64,000 nucleotides of DNA from NCBI RefSeq assembly GCF_012030425.1, contig NZ_JAAUVN010000005.1, positions 310,001 through 374,000 of the forward strand, written 5' to 3'. Of this stretch, positions 45,867-53,821 are shown piece by piece. The stretch's first letter is position 1. Every line of letters begins with the position of its first letter. The DNA comes from Sphingobacterium sp. B16(2022) (lineage in GTDB: Bacteria > Bacteroidota > Bacteroidia > Sphingobacteriales > Sphingobacteriaceae). Both the position numbers and the translations under genes were made by a program. The notes beneath the pieces were generated by a model. The model searched no databases and had not been told where the DNA came from. It saw nothing but the letters and a program-made list of their open reading frames with translations.

Positions 45867-46232
45867 ATGACAAAAATAAAAGAAACTTCAACAAACTTTG
45901 CAAATAAGCAGGCTTTAGCCAATGAATGTTTGGAGGTTTATGCTTCTAACATAATTGGCGGTCAGTGGTCGCTGGCGATCTGCTGCTATCTAATTAACGG
46001 AAAACACCGATTTGGAGAATTGAAAAAATGTTTACCAAACATTACCGAGCGTATGCTGACCTTACAACTACGTAAGTTGGAGGAAAATAAAATTGTGAAA
46101 CGAACGGTATACGCTGAAGTCCCTCCGCGCGTTGAATATGAATTAACTTCAATCGGAAATGAATTGAAACTTATTATTGAAGAACTTGGAAAGTGGGGTG
46201 AAAAACATAAAGCTGAGGCAATACAGGACTGA
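45867..46232 (+). CDS. HxlR-family transcriptional regulator
   Basis: A 121-residue winged-helix regulator with the HxlR signature: CLEVYASNIIGGQWSLAIC, LINGKHRFGELKKCLPNITERMLTLQLRKLEENKIVKR (recognition helix in NITERMLTLQLRKL) and PPRVEYELTS. A single Cys near the N-terminus (about residue 22) is where redox-sensing members have theirs. Divergent from the flavodoxin-like reductase, which it probably controls. No operator was identified by eye in the short shared intergenic region. Confidence 0.88.
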   Translation: MTKIKETSTNFANKQALANECLEVYASNIIGGQWSLAICCYLINGKHRFGELKKCLPNITERMLTLQLRKLEENKIVKRTVYAEVPPRVEYELTSIGNELKLIIEELGKWGEKHKAEAIQD

Positions 46233-46409
46233 ATATTTTAGATACAGTATAATGTGGGGTTTTATCTAGGGAAAAGTTGTTGGTAATTTGTTGTAAATTC
46301 TCAATGGTAGAAATGCAATTGGAGCAGTTTTACAATTATCGTATAATATCTTTAACATCCAGTACATGGTATCTATCCGAATGGTGCTATTGAAATCCAG
46401 TAATAACAA

Positions 46410-46437
46410 AAAAGCTTCACATTTCTGTGAAGCTTTT
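46410..46437 (-). terminator. Terminator of tRNA-Lys copy 3
   Basis: AAAAGCTTCACA / TGTGAAGCTTTT perfect stem with TTTC loop, immediately downstream of the tRNA on the minus strand. Confidence 0.75.
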
Positions 46438-46439
46438 GG

Positions 46440-46512
46440 TGATCCCGCTGGGATTCGAACCCAGGACCCATACATTAAAAGTGTATTGCTCTACCAGCTG
46501 AGCTACGGAATC
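46440..46512 (-). tRNA. tRNA-Lys (anticodon TTT), copy 3
   Basis: 73 nt, identical to the copies at 22048 and 42295. Here the bases after discriminator A happen to read CCA, unlike the other two copies. Confidence 0.95.
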
Positions 46513-46550
46513 CTTTCTTTTTTGAAGAAATTTCGTTTTTGAAAGTGATG

Positions 46551-46581
46551 CAAAGGTAGAAAAAAAGACGATATGTGCCAA
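46551..46581 (-). promoter_or_regulatory. Promoter of tRNA-Lys copy 3
   Basis: -33 TTG (46579-46581), 20-nt spacer, -7 TACCTTTG (46551-46558), then GCATCAC. Confidence 0.75.
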
Positions 46582-46650
46582 CTTTTAAGTTAAATATTCT
46601 TAAATTATTTTGTTACTATTTGGTAATGAAATAATTAAATTTTTATCACC

Positions 46651-47505
46651 TTATTTTTTAGCATGTATCATCCTTGGATTTTGTTGCATATCATGATGTA
46701 ATATCACTGTTTTAAACCCCTTTTTTTGTAACATATCGACTGTTTCATCCCCATAATACTGATTAATTTCAAAATATAAGTCACCTTCAGCTGTTAAATG
46801 CTTCAGCGCAAAAGAAGCTATAGTCTCATAAAATAATAAAGGAGCAGTTTCTTCCACAAAAAGAGCTAAATGCGGCTCGAATTCTAATACATTTGGATGC
46901 ATTTCCTCTTTTTCTTTTGGTGTAATATAGGGAGGATTACTGACGATAATATCATATTGCTGGGATTGAAAGATATATTCCCATTCTAGGATATCTGCAT
47001 TCACAAAATTTATTGGCGCATCTAAACGGAGTGCGTTGCGTCTGGCTGTGGCAATAGCTTCTTTAGAAATATCCAATGCTGAAATATGGGCTTCCGGCAA
47101 ATGCTTTTTAAGTGAAATCGGTATGCAACCGGATCCGGTTCCAATATCGATAATACGTAACGGTAGCTGATCCCGATGATTGCGGATGATCAGATCAACT
47201 AATTCCTCTGTCTCTGACCGCGGAATTAGAACAAAAGGATTGACTTCAAAAACTTCTCCAAAAAAATCAGCTTTTTTTAAGATGTGTTGTATAGGTTTCT
47301 GTTTCAGCAGATCTTTTAAAATATTTGAAATCCGACTGCTTTGTTCTTCTGATAATGCCAGCTCTTTGTTCACACTGTACTGCATCTTGGAAAGTCCTAA
47401 AACATCTTTAATAACTATATAGAAGATGTTTTTGATTTCTTCTGCGTCATAAAATTTAGCTAGATCTTTTTGGAATAAGCTGTCGTAGGTTTGTAATTTT
47501 TCCAT
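46651..47505 (-). CDS. prmC: Peptide chain release factor N5-glutamine methyltransferase
   Basis: A 284-residue enzyme that methylates the GGQ glutamine of release factors RF1/RF2 in the cytoplasm. The N-terminal helical domain (1-90) is followed by a SAM-binding fold with IIDIGTGSGCIPISL (about 118-132) and catalytic NPPY (190-193). PRSETEELVD (about 95-104) is the family-specific loop. Length is normal. It is divergent from ribD. A promoter (47510-47539) predicts transcription start at or next to the ATG, so the message may be leaderless; the next Met is too far inside to be the start. Confidence 0.93.
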   Translation of the reverse strand: MEKLQTYDSLFQKDLAKFYDAEEIKNIFYIVIKDVLGLSKMQYSVNKELALSEEQSSRISNILKDLLKQKPIQHILKKADFFGEVFEVNPFVLIPRSETEELVDLIIRNHRDQLPLRIIDIGTGSGCIPISLKKHLPEAHISALDISKEAIATARRNALRLDAPINFVNADILEWEYIFQSQQYDIIVSNPPYITPKEKEEMHPNVLEFEPHLALFVEETAPLLFYETIASFALKHLTAEGDLYFEINQYYGDETVDMLQKKGFKTVILHHDMQQNPRMIHAKK

Positions 47506-47509
47506 TGGT

Positions 47510-47539
47510 CAAACTTAGATAAATTTGTTTTATTTACAA
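47510..47539 (-). promoter_or_regulatory. Promoter of prmC
   Basis: -33 TTG (47537-47539), 19-nt spacer, -7 TAAGTTTG (47510-47517). The predicted start is within about 3 nt of the prmC ATG. Confidence 0.6.
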
Positions 47540-47714
47540 TTATTATTGCCTCAGATATTAAACAATTTATTTGTTGAAGTCATTTTTATTGGAACTTACC
47601 TTATTAAACAAGATGAATCTCTCCTCTAGTATTCAGAACTATTGGATAGTCTAAATTTACAATATTGCTCGTATTTTAAGTTATAGTATTGTTTTGATAC
47701 TTTTGTATATGAAT

Positions 47715-48755
47715 ATGCAAGAAAGCTACATGCGTAGATGCCTGGAACTGGCCGTTCTGGGAGCAGGTACTACAAGCCCTAACCCAATGGTGGGTGCTGT
47801 TATTGTCTGTGATGACCAAATTATAGGAGAGGGTTTTACATCACCTTACGGTGGAGCTCATGCCGAAGTAAATGCTATTCAGCAGGTATTGGACCATTAT
47901 GGGGATGAGGCCGCAACTAAATTAAGACAGTCAATTTTTTATGTTAGTCTTGAACCCTGTGCACATTATGGTAAGACACCACCTTGTGCAAATCTTATTG
48001 CAAGATACAAGCCTAAAAAAGTATATATAGCATGTTTAGATCCATTCGCCAAAGTGAACGGTAAGGGTGCAGAGATTTTAAAAAATGCAGGAATAGCTAT
48101 TGAGATCGGACTATTAGAACAGGAGGCTTTGTGGTTAAATCGCAGATTTTTGACACGTGTTCAAAAAAATCGCCCTTATGTTATTCTCAAATGGGCAGAA
48201 AGTGCAGACGGGTATCTTGGAAAAGAAGGGGAGCAAGTGTGGATTAGTAATGTGGCGAGTAAGCAGTTGGTTCATAAATGGCGAGCTGAGGAAGATGCAA
48301 TTTTAGTGGGTGCTAAGACTGCATTGGTTGATAATCCTAGCTTGACCGTACGCGAGTGGAATGGAAAAAATCCGAAACGTATATTGATAGATAAATTACT
48401 TTCCGTTCCCGCTGAAGCTGCGATTTTTAACGATGAAGCTGAAACCATTATTTTTAATGCTTTGAAGACGGAATGGTCTGGTCATAATAAGTATATCGAA
48501 TTGGAAAATTATGATTGGTATCTTCCTCAAAATATTTTGTATCAATTGTATTTAATGGATGTGCAATCTATTATTATTGAGGGTGGAGCAAAGACATTGT
48601 CCCTATTTATTGAAGCTAATCTGTGGGATGAGGCTAGGGTTTTTAAAAGTAAACGTACTTTGGATGGCGGGATAAAAGCCCCGCAGGTAAAAGGTGAATT
48701 GAAAGAAATTATGAAAATTTCGGATGATCAATTGGAAATTATCGTAAATATATAA
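47715..48755 (+). CDS. ribD: Bifunctional pyrimidine deaminase/reductase of riboflavin synthesis
   Basis: About 346 residues. The N-terminal deaminase domain (about 1-145) holds zinc ligands HAEVNAI and SLEPCAHYGKTPPC with SPNPMVGAVIV ahead of them; the C-terminal reductase (about 148-346) begins RPYVILKWAESADGYLG and has the IIEGGAKTL nucleotide loop. It converts the deaminated pyrimidine to 5-amino-6-ribitylamino-uracil phosphate. Start: MQESYMRRCLELA aligns with the usual RibD N-terminus; an ATG at 47709 is also possible. A -7 element TACTTTTG (47698-47705) is so close that the message would be nearly leaderless. Other rib genes are not adjacent. Confidence 0.92.
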   Translation: MQESYMRRCLELAVLGAGTTSPNPMVGAVIVCDDQIIGEGFTSPYGGAHAEVNAIQQVLDHYGDEAATKLRQSIFYVSLEPCAHYGKTPPCANLIARYKPKKVYIACLDPFAKVNGKGAEILKNAGIAIEIGLLEQEALWLNRRFLTRVQKNRPYVILKWAESADGYLGKEGEQVWISNVASKQLVHKWRAEEDAILVGAKTALVDNPSLTVREWNGKNPKRILIDKLLSVPAEAAIFNDEAETIIFNALKTEWSGHNKYIELENYDWYLPQNILYQLYLMDVQSIIIEGGAKTLSLFIEANLWDEARVFKSKRTLDGGIKAPQVKGELKEIMKISDDQLEIIVNI

Positions 48756-48784
48756 ACTTTAAATTATTTGATTATCTTTAGGTT

Positions 48785-50065
48785 ATGGCTATTCCTGAAG
48801 ATCTTTTGCAATTCATATGGAGGTTGCGTCTGTATCACACAGATCAATTAAAAACCGTAAATGGCGAATCCATCCAAGTTTTACATGTAGGTGAACATAA
48901 TGACAATGCAGGACCAGATTTCTTGTTTTCAAAAACCCGTATCGGAAGTGAGTTGTGGACAGGTAATGTGGAGATTCATGTCAGATCATCAGATTGGTTT
49001 CTACATGGACATCAAAAAGATGCAAAATATGCAAATGTAATTTTACATGTTGTGTGGGATCATGATCAAGAAGTGTTTCATGAAGATGGCTCCCTTGTTC
49101 CAACACTCAGACTGTCGGATTATGTTTCTGAAGAATTACTGAGACAATATCAGCGTTTAATGGATGGGCAACGTTGGATTCCCTGTGAAAGTCAGATACT
49201 TCATTTAGATAGTTTTAAAGTGGAGAGCTGGGTGGAGCGTATGGCAGTAGAAAGAATGGAAGATAAGTCAAGACTGATACTTGAATTACTGCAAAAATTT
49301 GATGGAGATTGGGAGAAAATATTTTTTATATGGCTGTTTCGAAGTTTCGGATTTAAAGTAAATGCAGAAGCTTTTCAGGCTTTAGGCGAGCAATTGTCAA
49401 ATTTATTATTGCTGAAATATAGGACAGATATCAGTAAATTGGAAGCTATGATTTTTGGTCAGGCGGGTTTTTTAAATTCTACTTTTGACGAAGCATATCC
49501 TCTACAATTACAAAAGGAATATCTTTATCTTAAAAAAGCCTATTCCTTAAAAGAAACTCATTTTCCACTGCTTTTTTCACGGATGCGACCTCACAATTTT
49601 CCCACTATTCGAATAGCTCAATTAGCCAGTTTGTTACAAAATGAAAGTGTTCGTCTACAAGGAATCTTAGCGATTGAAAATTTAAGTGAATTTAGATCGC
49701 TACTTAATAATATAAGGGTTACTCATTACTGGAAGACTCATTTTAGTTTTGCGAAGCAATCCTTAGCGACTAGTGATCATAGTTTAAGTGAAATGAGTCA
49801 AAATAGCTTGATTATTAATGCATTTATTGCATTAACATTTTCTTATGGGGCTTACTTTAAGCTGGAAGATTTGAAAGAAAAGGCAATGCGATGGCTAGAA
49901 GAATTACCAACTGAAAGAAATAATATTATTCAAAAATTTGAAGATATAGGGGTTAATGCGTGGCATGCGGCACATTCACAAGGGTTGTTGCATATAAAAA
50001 GGAAGTATTGCGATTCAAAACAATGCTTACGTTGTGGGATTGGCTTAGAATTGCTGAGGCGTTAG
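48785..50065 (+). CDS. DUF2851 family protein
   Basis: A 426-residue soluble protein recognisable by the DUF2851 N-terminus (PEDLLQFIWRLRLYHTDQL) and by the core HNDNAGPDFLFSKTRIGS followed by WTGNVEIHVRSSDW and ANVILHVVWDHD. The PDF...VEIH arrangement recalls a PD-(D/E)xK-like nuclease core, but this is inference and no function is established. The C-terminus ends with a C-x4-C-x2-C arrangement (CDSKQCLRC) that could bind metal. It starts 29 bp after ribD and may be co-transcribed. It converges on the ankyrin gene with 1 bp between the stops. Confidence 0.82.
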   Translation: MAIPEDLLQFIWRLRLYHTDQLKTVNGESIQVLHVGEHNDNAGPDFLFSKTRIGSELWTGNVEIHVRSSDWFLHGHQKDAKYANVILHVVWDHDQEVFHEDGSLVPTLRLSDYVSEELLRQYQRLMDGQRWIPCESQILHLDSFKVESWVERMAVERMEDKSRLILELLQKFDGDWEKIFFIWLFRSFGFKVNAEAFQALGEQLSNLLLLKYRTDISKLEAMIFGQAGFLNSTFDEAYPLQLQKEYLYLKKAYSLKETHFPLLFSRMRPHNFPTIRIAQLASLLQNESVRLQGILAIENLSEFRSLLNNIRVTHYWKTHFSFAKQSLATSDHSLSEMSQNSLIINAFIALTFSYGAYFKLEDLKEKAMRWLEELPTERNNIIQKFEDIGVNAWHAAHSQGLLHIKRKYCDSKQCLRCGIGLELLRR

Positions 50066-50066
50066 T

Positions 50067-50720
50067 TTACACATCCTTAAGTATTGTTGCAATATCACTA
50101 TAGCCTTTTGAGGCAGCGAGATCTGATGCTGTTTTGTTGTTGGAGTTCTTCAATTCAATAATAGCTCCATGTTCAAGGAGTAAAACGATAATTTCAATAT
50201 TTCCTTGTTGTGCTGCTAAATGCAATGGGGTAAGACCTGTTTGCTGTCTGTTGTTAACATTAGCTCCAGCTTCAATAAGTAGCTTTGTAATTGCCGTGTT
50301 TTTATTTAGAAGAGCAATGTGAAGCGGGTAGAGATGTTCCTCATTTTGGGTAGGGATATCAGGATTGGCTTTATGTGCAAGTAATAGACGAACAACATCT
50401 TCTTTATTAAAATGGGTCGCTAAAGCGAGGGCAGAATAACCATGTGTGGAGACCTCATTAACAACTGAAGGTAACTGTTTAATCATCGCTTGAATATAAT
50501 TATCCAAGCCGGCAGCCACTGCTTCATGAATATTTAAGCCTTGATTGTGCTGAAGCAGAACGCGGATGATTTGAGGTTTATGAAAATAGCAAGCTAGTAA
50601 TAAAGGCGAAATGCCGTGACTTGTTTCTTCTAAGATTAAGGCTGGGTTGCTTGTTAAAAGCAAATCTAAATCTCTACTATTTCCAGATTCGATGTATTGT
50701 TCTAATATACTTAAACTCAT
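50067..50720 (-). CDS. Ankyrin-repeat protein
   Basis: A 217-residue soluble protein of about six ankyrin repeats over almost its full length (for example GISPLLLACYFHKPQIIRVLL, GYSALALATHFNKEDVVRLLL, GLTPLHLAAQQGNIEIIVLLL). No signal peptide or enzyme domain. Ankyrin repeats bind proteins; bacterial solo versions have varied and mostly unknown roles. It is a single-gene unit converging on DUF2851. The last repeat (NKTASDLAASKGYSDIATIL) works as a C-terminal cap. Confidence 0.9.
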   Translation of the reverse strand: MSLSILEQYIESGNSRDLDLLLTSNPALILEETSHGISPLLLACYFHKPQIIRVLLQHNQGLNIHEAVAAGLDNYIQAMIKQLPSVVNEVSTHGYSALALATHFNKEDVVRLLLAHKANPDIPTQNEEHLYPLHIALLNKNTAITKLLIEAGANVNNRQQTGLTPLHLAAQQGNIEIIVLLLEHGAIIELKNSNNKTASDLAASKGYSDIATILKDV

Positions 50721-50983
50721 TTTCTAGTATTATACGATCTTAACGGTAACTAAAATAGAAAAAAAATGTGATGAAAATCTGAATTTATGAAAGAATTGTA
50801 CAGATTATTTTTTATTAATAATCATTGGTTGTGCATGTAGATAACCTTGTTAAGTTTTAATTTATCAGGCTTTTAGGTAATAAATAAGGTGTTTTTAACT
50901 ATTTTTAGGAATATAGTTGTAACAATTATTCTTTTTTTTTAAAAATCCTTTAAAATATTCACACTTATGGTATATTTGTATAC

Positions 50984-51052
50984 GCCCCTCCCAAGGGTTT
51001 GTTTTTCATAGGTAGATGTAGGGTCGAATATTCCTTATTCGACCCTTTTTTA
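50984..51052 (+). ncRNA. Candidate small RNA of about 70 nt
   Basis: An exact -7 element TATATTTG (50971-50978) would start a transcript near 50984. It runs through a C-rich tract (GCCCCTCCC, pairing partly with AAGGG) and ends at a strong terminator: GGGTCGAATA (51021-51030), 5-nt loop, TATTCGACCC (51036-51045), then TTTTTT. There is no reading frame. The next gene, ubiX, has its own -7 element after the terminator, so this is probably an independent sRNA, though an attenuated leader for ubiX cannot be excluded. The -33 region is weak (TTT). Confidence 0.45.
51021..51051 (+). terminator. Strong intrinsic terminator upstream of ubiX
   Basis: A 10-bp perfect stem (GGGTCGAATA/TATTCGACCC) with a TTCCT loop and a six-T tract. 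It does not follow any plus-strand protein gene, since the preceding ankyrin gene is on the other strand. Confidence 0.8.
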
Positions 51053-51077
51053 TAGCTTTGTTTATTAAAAGGAAATT

Positions 51078-51641
51078 ATGTCTAGAAAAATTGTAGTAGC
51101 AATAACAGGAGCAAGTGGTTCCATCTATGCTAAGGTTCTGCTAAATCGACTGATGGAATTAAAAGATCAGATCAGTGAAGTGGGAGTAGTAATGTCAGAC
51201 AATGCCAAAGTTGTGTGGCAGGAGGAGTTGCAAAATAAAGATTATGAACAATTCCCTTTCCAGTTTTACAGTAAAAATGATTTTTTTGCGCCATTTGCTT
51301 CGGGATCTGCACGTTTTGATACGATGATTATCTGTCCTTGTTCAATGGGGACTTTAGCACGTATCGCGCATGGTATCTCTTCTGATTTAACAACAAGGGC
51401 AGCTGATGTCATATTGAAAGAACGTAGAAAATTAATTTTAGTAACTAGAGAAACGCCTTTAAGTCATATTCATATTCAAAATATGAAAGTTGTGACTGAT
51501 GCAGGTGGTATTATTTGCCCGGCATCACCGTCGTTTTATAGTTTACCGAAAACTTTTGATGAATTGGCAGGTACAGTCGTGGATCGGGTGTTGAGTCTGG
51601 CTGGTTTTAATTTTAATCATTATCAGTGGGGAACAGAATAG
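51078..51641 (+). CDS. ubiX: UbiX-type flavin prenyltransferase
   Basis: A 187-residue flavoprotein that prenylates FMN to make the cofactor of UbiD decarboxylases. Diagnostic segments: VAITGASGSIYAKVLL (residues 6-21), FASGSARFDTMIICPCSMGTLARIA split over the phosphate- and prenyl-binding sites, and RRKLILVTRETPLSHIHIQNM. Length is normal for the family. No ubiD gene is adjacent. The -7 element TAGCTTTG (51053-51060) gives a 12-nt leader. Menaquinone-using Bacteroidota keep UbiX for UbiD-like enzymes. Confidence 0.92.
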   Translation: MSRKIVVAITGASGSIYAKVLLNRLMELKDQISEVGVVMSDNAKVVWQEELQNKDYEQFPFQFYSKNDFFAPFASGSARFDTMIICPCSMGTLARIAHGISSDLTTRAADVILKERRKLILVTRETPLSHIHIQNMKVVTDAGGIICPASPSFYSLPKTFDELAGTVVDRVLSLAGFNFNHYQWGTE

Positions 51642-51711
51642 CGATAGCTACGTGAATATTTTCTAAAATTCAATGGAGAATCGATAGTATTTTGTAACTT
51701 TGTTTTTTGAA

Positions 51712-51879
51712 ATGAAGCAGTCTAAAGCTACACGTATTAAAAATAATCCTTCCTCTAATTTTCAAAGAGAAAACTCGCTATTTTTATTGAATTCTACTAA
51801 GGAAAGAGTATTAGTGTGCTTTAAAACTGCGCGTACTTACTATTCAAATCCAATAAATTTCAACTTCTTAAGCATATGA
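51712..51879 (+). CDS. Possible small upstream ORF overlapping the dihydroorotase-like gene
   Basis: A 55-codon ATG frame (MKQSKATRIKNNPSSNF...) whose stop TGA overlaps the ATG of the next gene (ATGA), the arrangement used for translational coupling. It follows a consensus -7 element TAACTTTG (51695-51702) by 9 nt. The peptide is basic and has no known motif, so it may be a leader peptide or chance; conservation would decide. Confidence 0.25.
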   Translation: MKQSKATRIKNNPSSNFQRENSLFLLNSTKERVLVCFKTARTYYSNPINFNFLSI

Positions 51880-53144
51880 AAAGCGTATTAATTACTTCTG
51901 TCAAAGTGGTTTTGCCGGGAAATGAATTTGATCAACAGGTGGTTGATGTATTCATTGAAAAAGGAAAGATTTCCAAAATTGCAAATTCCATTGAAGTCGC
52001 TGATAAAAATATAGAAATATTCGATGGTTCAGGAAATATCCTTTCTATAGGTTTCTTTGACCTAAATGCTAATTTTGGTGAGCCAGGTTTGGAAACCAAA
52101 GAAGATATTACTTCTGGATCGGCAGCTGCCGCCGCTGGAGGGTACACTGCTGTTGCTGTGATGCCCAATACGCAACCGGCAATCCAAAGTAGGGCTGAAG
52201 TTGCTTTAATTGTCAATATTGCAAAAGGTAATTTGGTAGATATTTTACCGATCGGTGCAGTGAGTAAAAATCGCGAAGGCCATGAAATGGCTGAGTTGTA
52301 TGATATGAAACAGACTGGTGCCATTGCTTTTAGTGATGGTAATAAAAGTATGCAGCATGCTGGTTTAATGAGCCGTGCATTATTATATGCGCGCGGATTT
52401 GGAGGCTTAATCATTGCTCATCCAGAAGATGCTTCAATGGCGGGAGGTAATAAAATGAACGAAGGGGTGATGAGTACTTATTTAGGTATGAAAGGTATTC
52501 CTAATCTTGCAGAGTCTTTGATGGTTTCTCGTGACCTTTATCTAGCTGAATATGCCGAGTCACCTATTCACTTTACTACGATAAGTACAGCCGAAGCGGT
52601 AGATTTAATAAAAAAGGCAAAAGCAAAAGGAATTCAGGTTACCTGTGATGTTGCCGCACATCAATTGGTTTTTACTGATGATGAAATTGTTGATTTTGAT
52701 AGTAATTATAAAGTAAGTCCCCCGTTGCGTACCAAATCCGATGCAAAAGCGTTAATAAAAGGATTGAAGGATGGTGTTATTGATGCTGTTGTTTCACAAC
52801 ATACTCCGCATGAAATTGAATTTAAAAATGTTGAATTTCATATCGCAAAAAATGGTATAATTGGTTTACAGACTGTTTTACCTCTTTTAATCAAAGCAGG
52901 ATTAAACGAACAACAGATAGTTGAAAAATTAGCTGTAAATTCACGACAGGTAGTTGGATTAACTTTACCTGAGATAAAAGAGGGTGAAGTGGCCAATTTG
53001 GTGCTATTCAGTATGAATGAAAATTGGATTTTTGATCAAGAATCAAACAGATCCAAATCTAGAAATAGTCCTTTGTTCGGAAAAGAGTTAAAAGGAAAAG
53101 TTAAATTAGTGATCAATAATGGTCAAATCATAAAAAATGCTTAA
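51876..53144 (+). CDS. Dihydroorotase-like protein lacking catalytic metal ligands
   Basis: A 422-residue amidohydrolase-fold protein clearly homologous to class I dihydroorotase (GYTAVAVMPNTQPAIQ, NEGVMSTYLGMKGIPNLAE, YKVSPPLRTKSDAKALIKGL). The metal-binding HxH after strand 1 is replaced by Asn64-Ala-Asn66 (FFDLNANFGEPG), the usual HCED is HPED, PHH is AHQ and the catalytic DHAPH is SQHTPH. It is therefore probably not an active dihydroorotase; non-catalytic homologues are known as structural partners of aspartate transcarbamoylase (PyrC-prime) in other bacteria. It is followed after 2 bp by an unknown acidic protein gene. Confidence 0.85.
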   Translation: MKSVLITSVKVVLPGNEFDQQVVDVFIEKGKISKIANSIEVADKNIEIFDGSGNILSIGFFDLNANFGEPGLETKEDITSGSAAAAAGGYTAVAVMPNTQPAIQSRAEVALIVNIAKGNLVDILPIGAVSKNREGHEMAELYDMKQTGAIAFSDGNKSMQHAGLMSRALLYARGFGGLIIAHPEDASMAGGNKMNEGVMSTYLGMKGIPNLAESLMVSRDLYLAEYAESPIHFTTISTAEAVDLIKKAKAKGIQVTCDVAAHQLVFTDDEIVDFDSNYKVSPPLRTKSDAKALIKGLKDGVIDAVVSQHTPHEIEFKNVEFHIAKNGIIGLQTVLPLLIKAGLNEQQIVEKLAVNSRQVVGLTLPEIKEGEVANLVLFSMNENWIFDQESNRSKSRNSPLFGKELKGKVKLVINNGQIIKNA

Positions 53145-53146
53145 TA

Positions 53147-53821
53147 ATGGAAGCGAATATTAAAGCGGCTGTTGCTGCAGGGATCAATACCTACGGTAGA
53201 GTAGATAACATCGAAACAAAATCAGAATTTTTAACAAAAGTTGAGCATGTTTTTGATACCGATGGAAAATATATCGATAAATTGGCTTTATTGGATGAAG
53301 CTTTTGATGACTATCCACTATTTGATGAGTTAAGAGAAGTATATGTCGATCTGTTATTGATGAACTTTTTTTCTATTGATATTCAAAAATTAGAAGAAGA
53401 TTATTTGGAGTCTGAAGAATGGGAGAAAATCGAAGATGAAACAATAGATCGCGGTACAGAACTATTGAATATATTTTTATACTTACGTGAATGTAAAGAT
53501 GATGAGATTGATCCTGATTTAGATGATTACTTGAAGGAGTTTTTATTGGTTGATGAAGATGAGTTTCAAGATGAGCATGAGATTTATGAAGATATCATTG
53601 CGAATCAAATTTTAGTAGAAAGTACATATGCAGAAATTGCAAAAACTGCAAAAACAATCAATCCATCAAGTGAGGTTTATGAACTATTTTATGCAATCAT
53701 AAGTTTCTTCAGTGAGATTAACCCTAAAGATGCGCAGTTTGAAGAGTATGAATCTCACAGTGAAAACAAAGCTTTCGATGCCGCTCTTTATCAAATTATT
53801 ACTAATTTTTACAAGGGGTAA
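53147..53821 (+). CDS. Unknown acidic protein
   Basis: A 224-residue, strongly acidic, soluble protein with many Asp and Glu runs (for example CKDDEIDPDLDDYL) and predicted mostly helical. No signal peptide, membrane segment or recognisable motif. It starts 2 bp after the dihydroorotase-like gene and its stop shares one base with the start of the DUF4199 gene (TAATG), so the three are translationally linked. The role is unknown; I see nothing to justify a guess. Confidence 0.7.
   Translation: MEANIKAAVAAGINTYGRVDNIETKSEFLTKVEHVFDTDGKYIDKLALLDEAFDDYPLFDELREVYVDLLLMNFFSIDIQKLEEDYLESEEWEKIEDETIDRGTELLNIFLYLRECKDDEIDPDLDDYLKEFLLVDEDEFQDEHEIYEDIIANQILVESTYAEIAKTAKTINPSSEVYELFYAIISFFSEINPKDAQFEEYESHSENKAFDAALYQIITNFYKG

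Larger units (their letters stand above)
50721..51077. other. Intergenic region with a candidate small RNA
   Basis: A 357-bp gap. Its left 250 bp are AT-rich without any visible gene. The right part holds a -7 element, a C-rich segment and a terminator (see the ncRNA entry), followed by the ubiX -7 element TAGCTTTG (51053-51060). Confidence 0.5.

Noticed and set aside
22048..46512. tRNA-Lys genes as integration sites of a genomic island
   Set aside because: No integrase, transposase, or repeated tRNA 3' fragment is seen; only whole, functional copies with their own promoters.
51932..52414. 160-codon open frame on the minus strand
   Set aside because: Shadow of the dihydroorotase-like gene in the opposite strand; no family signature.
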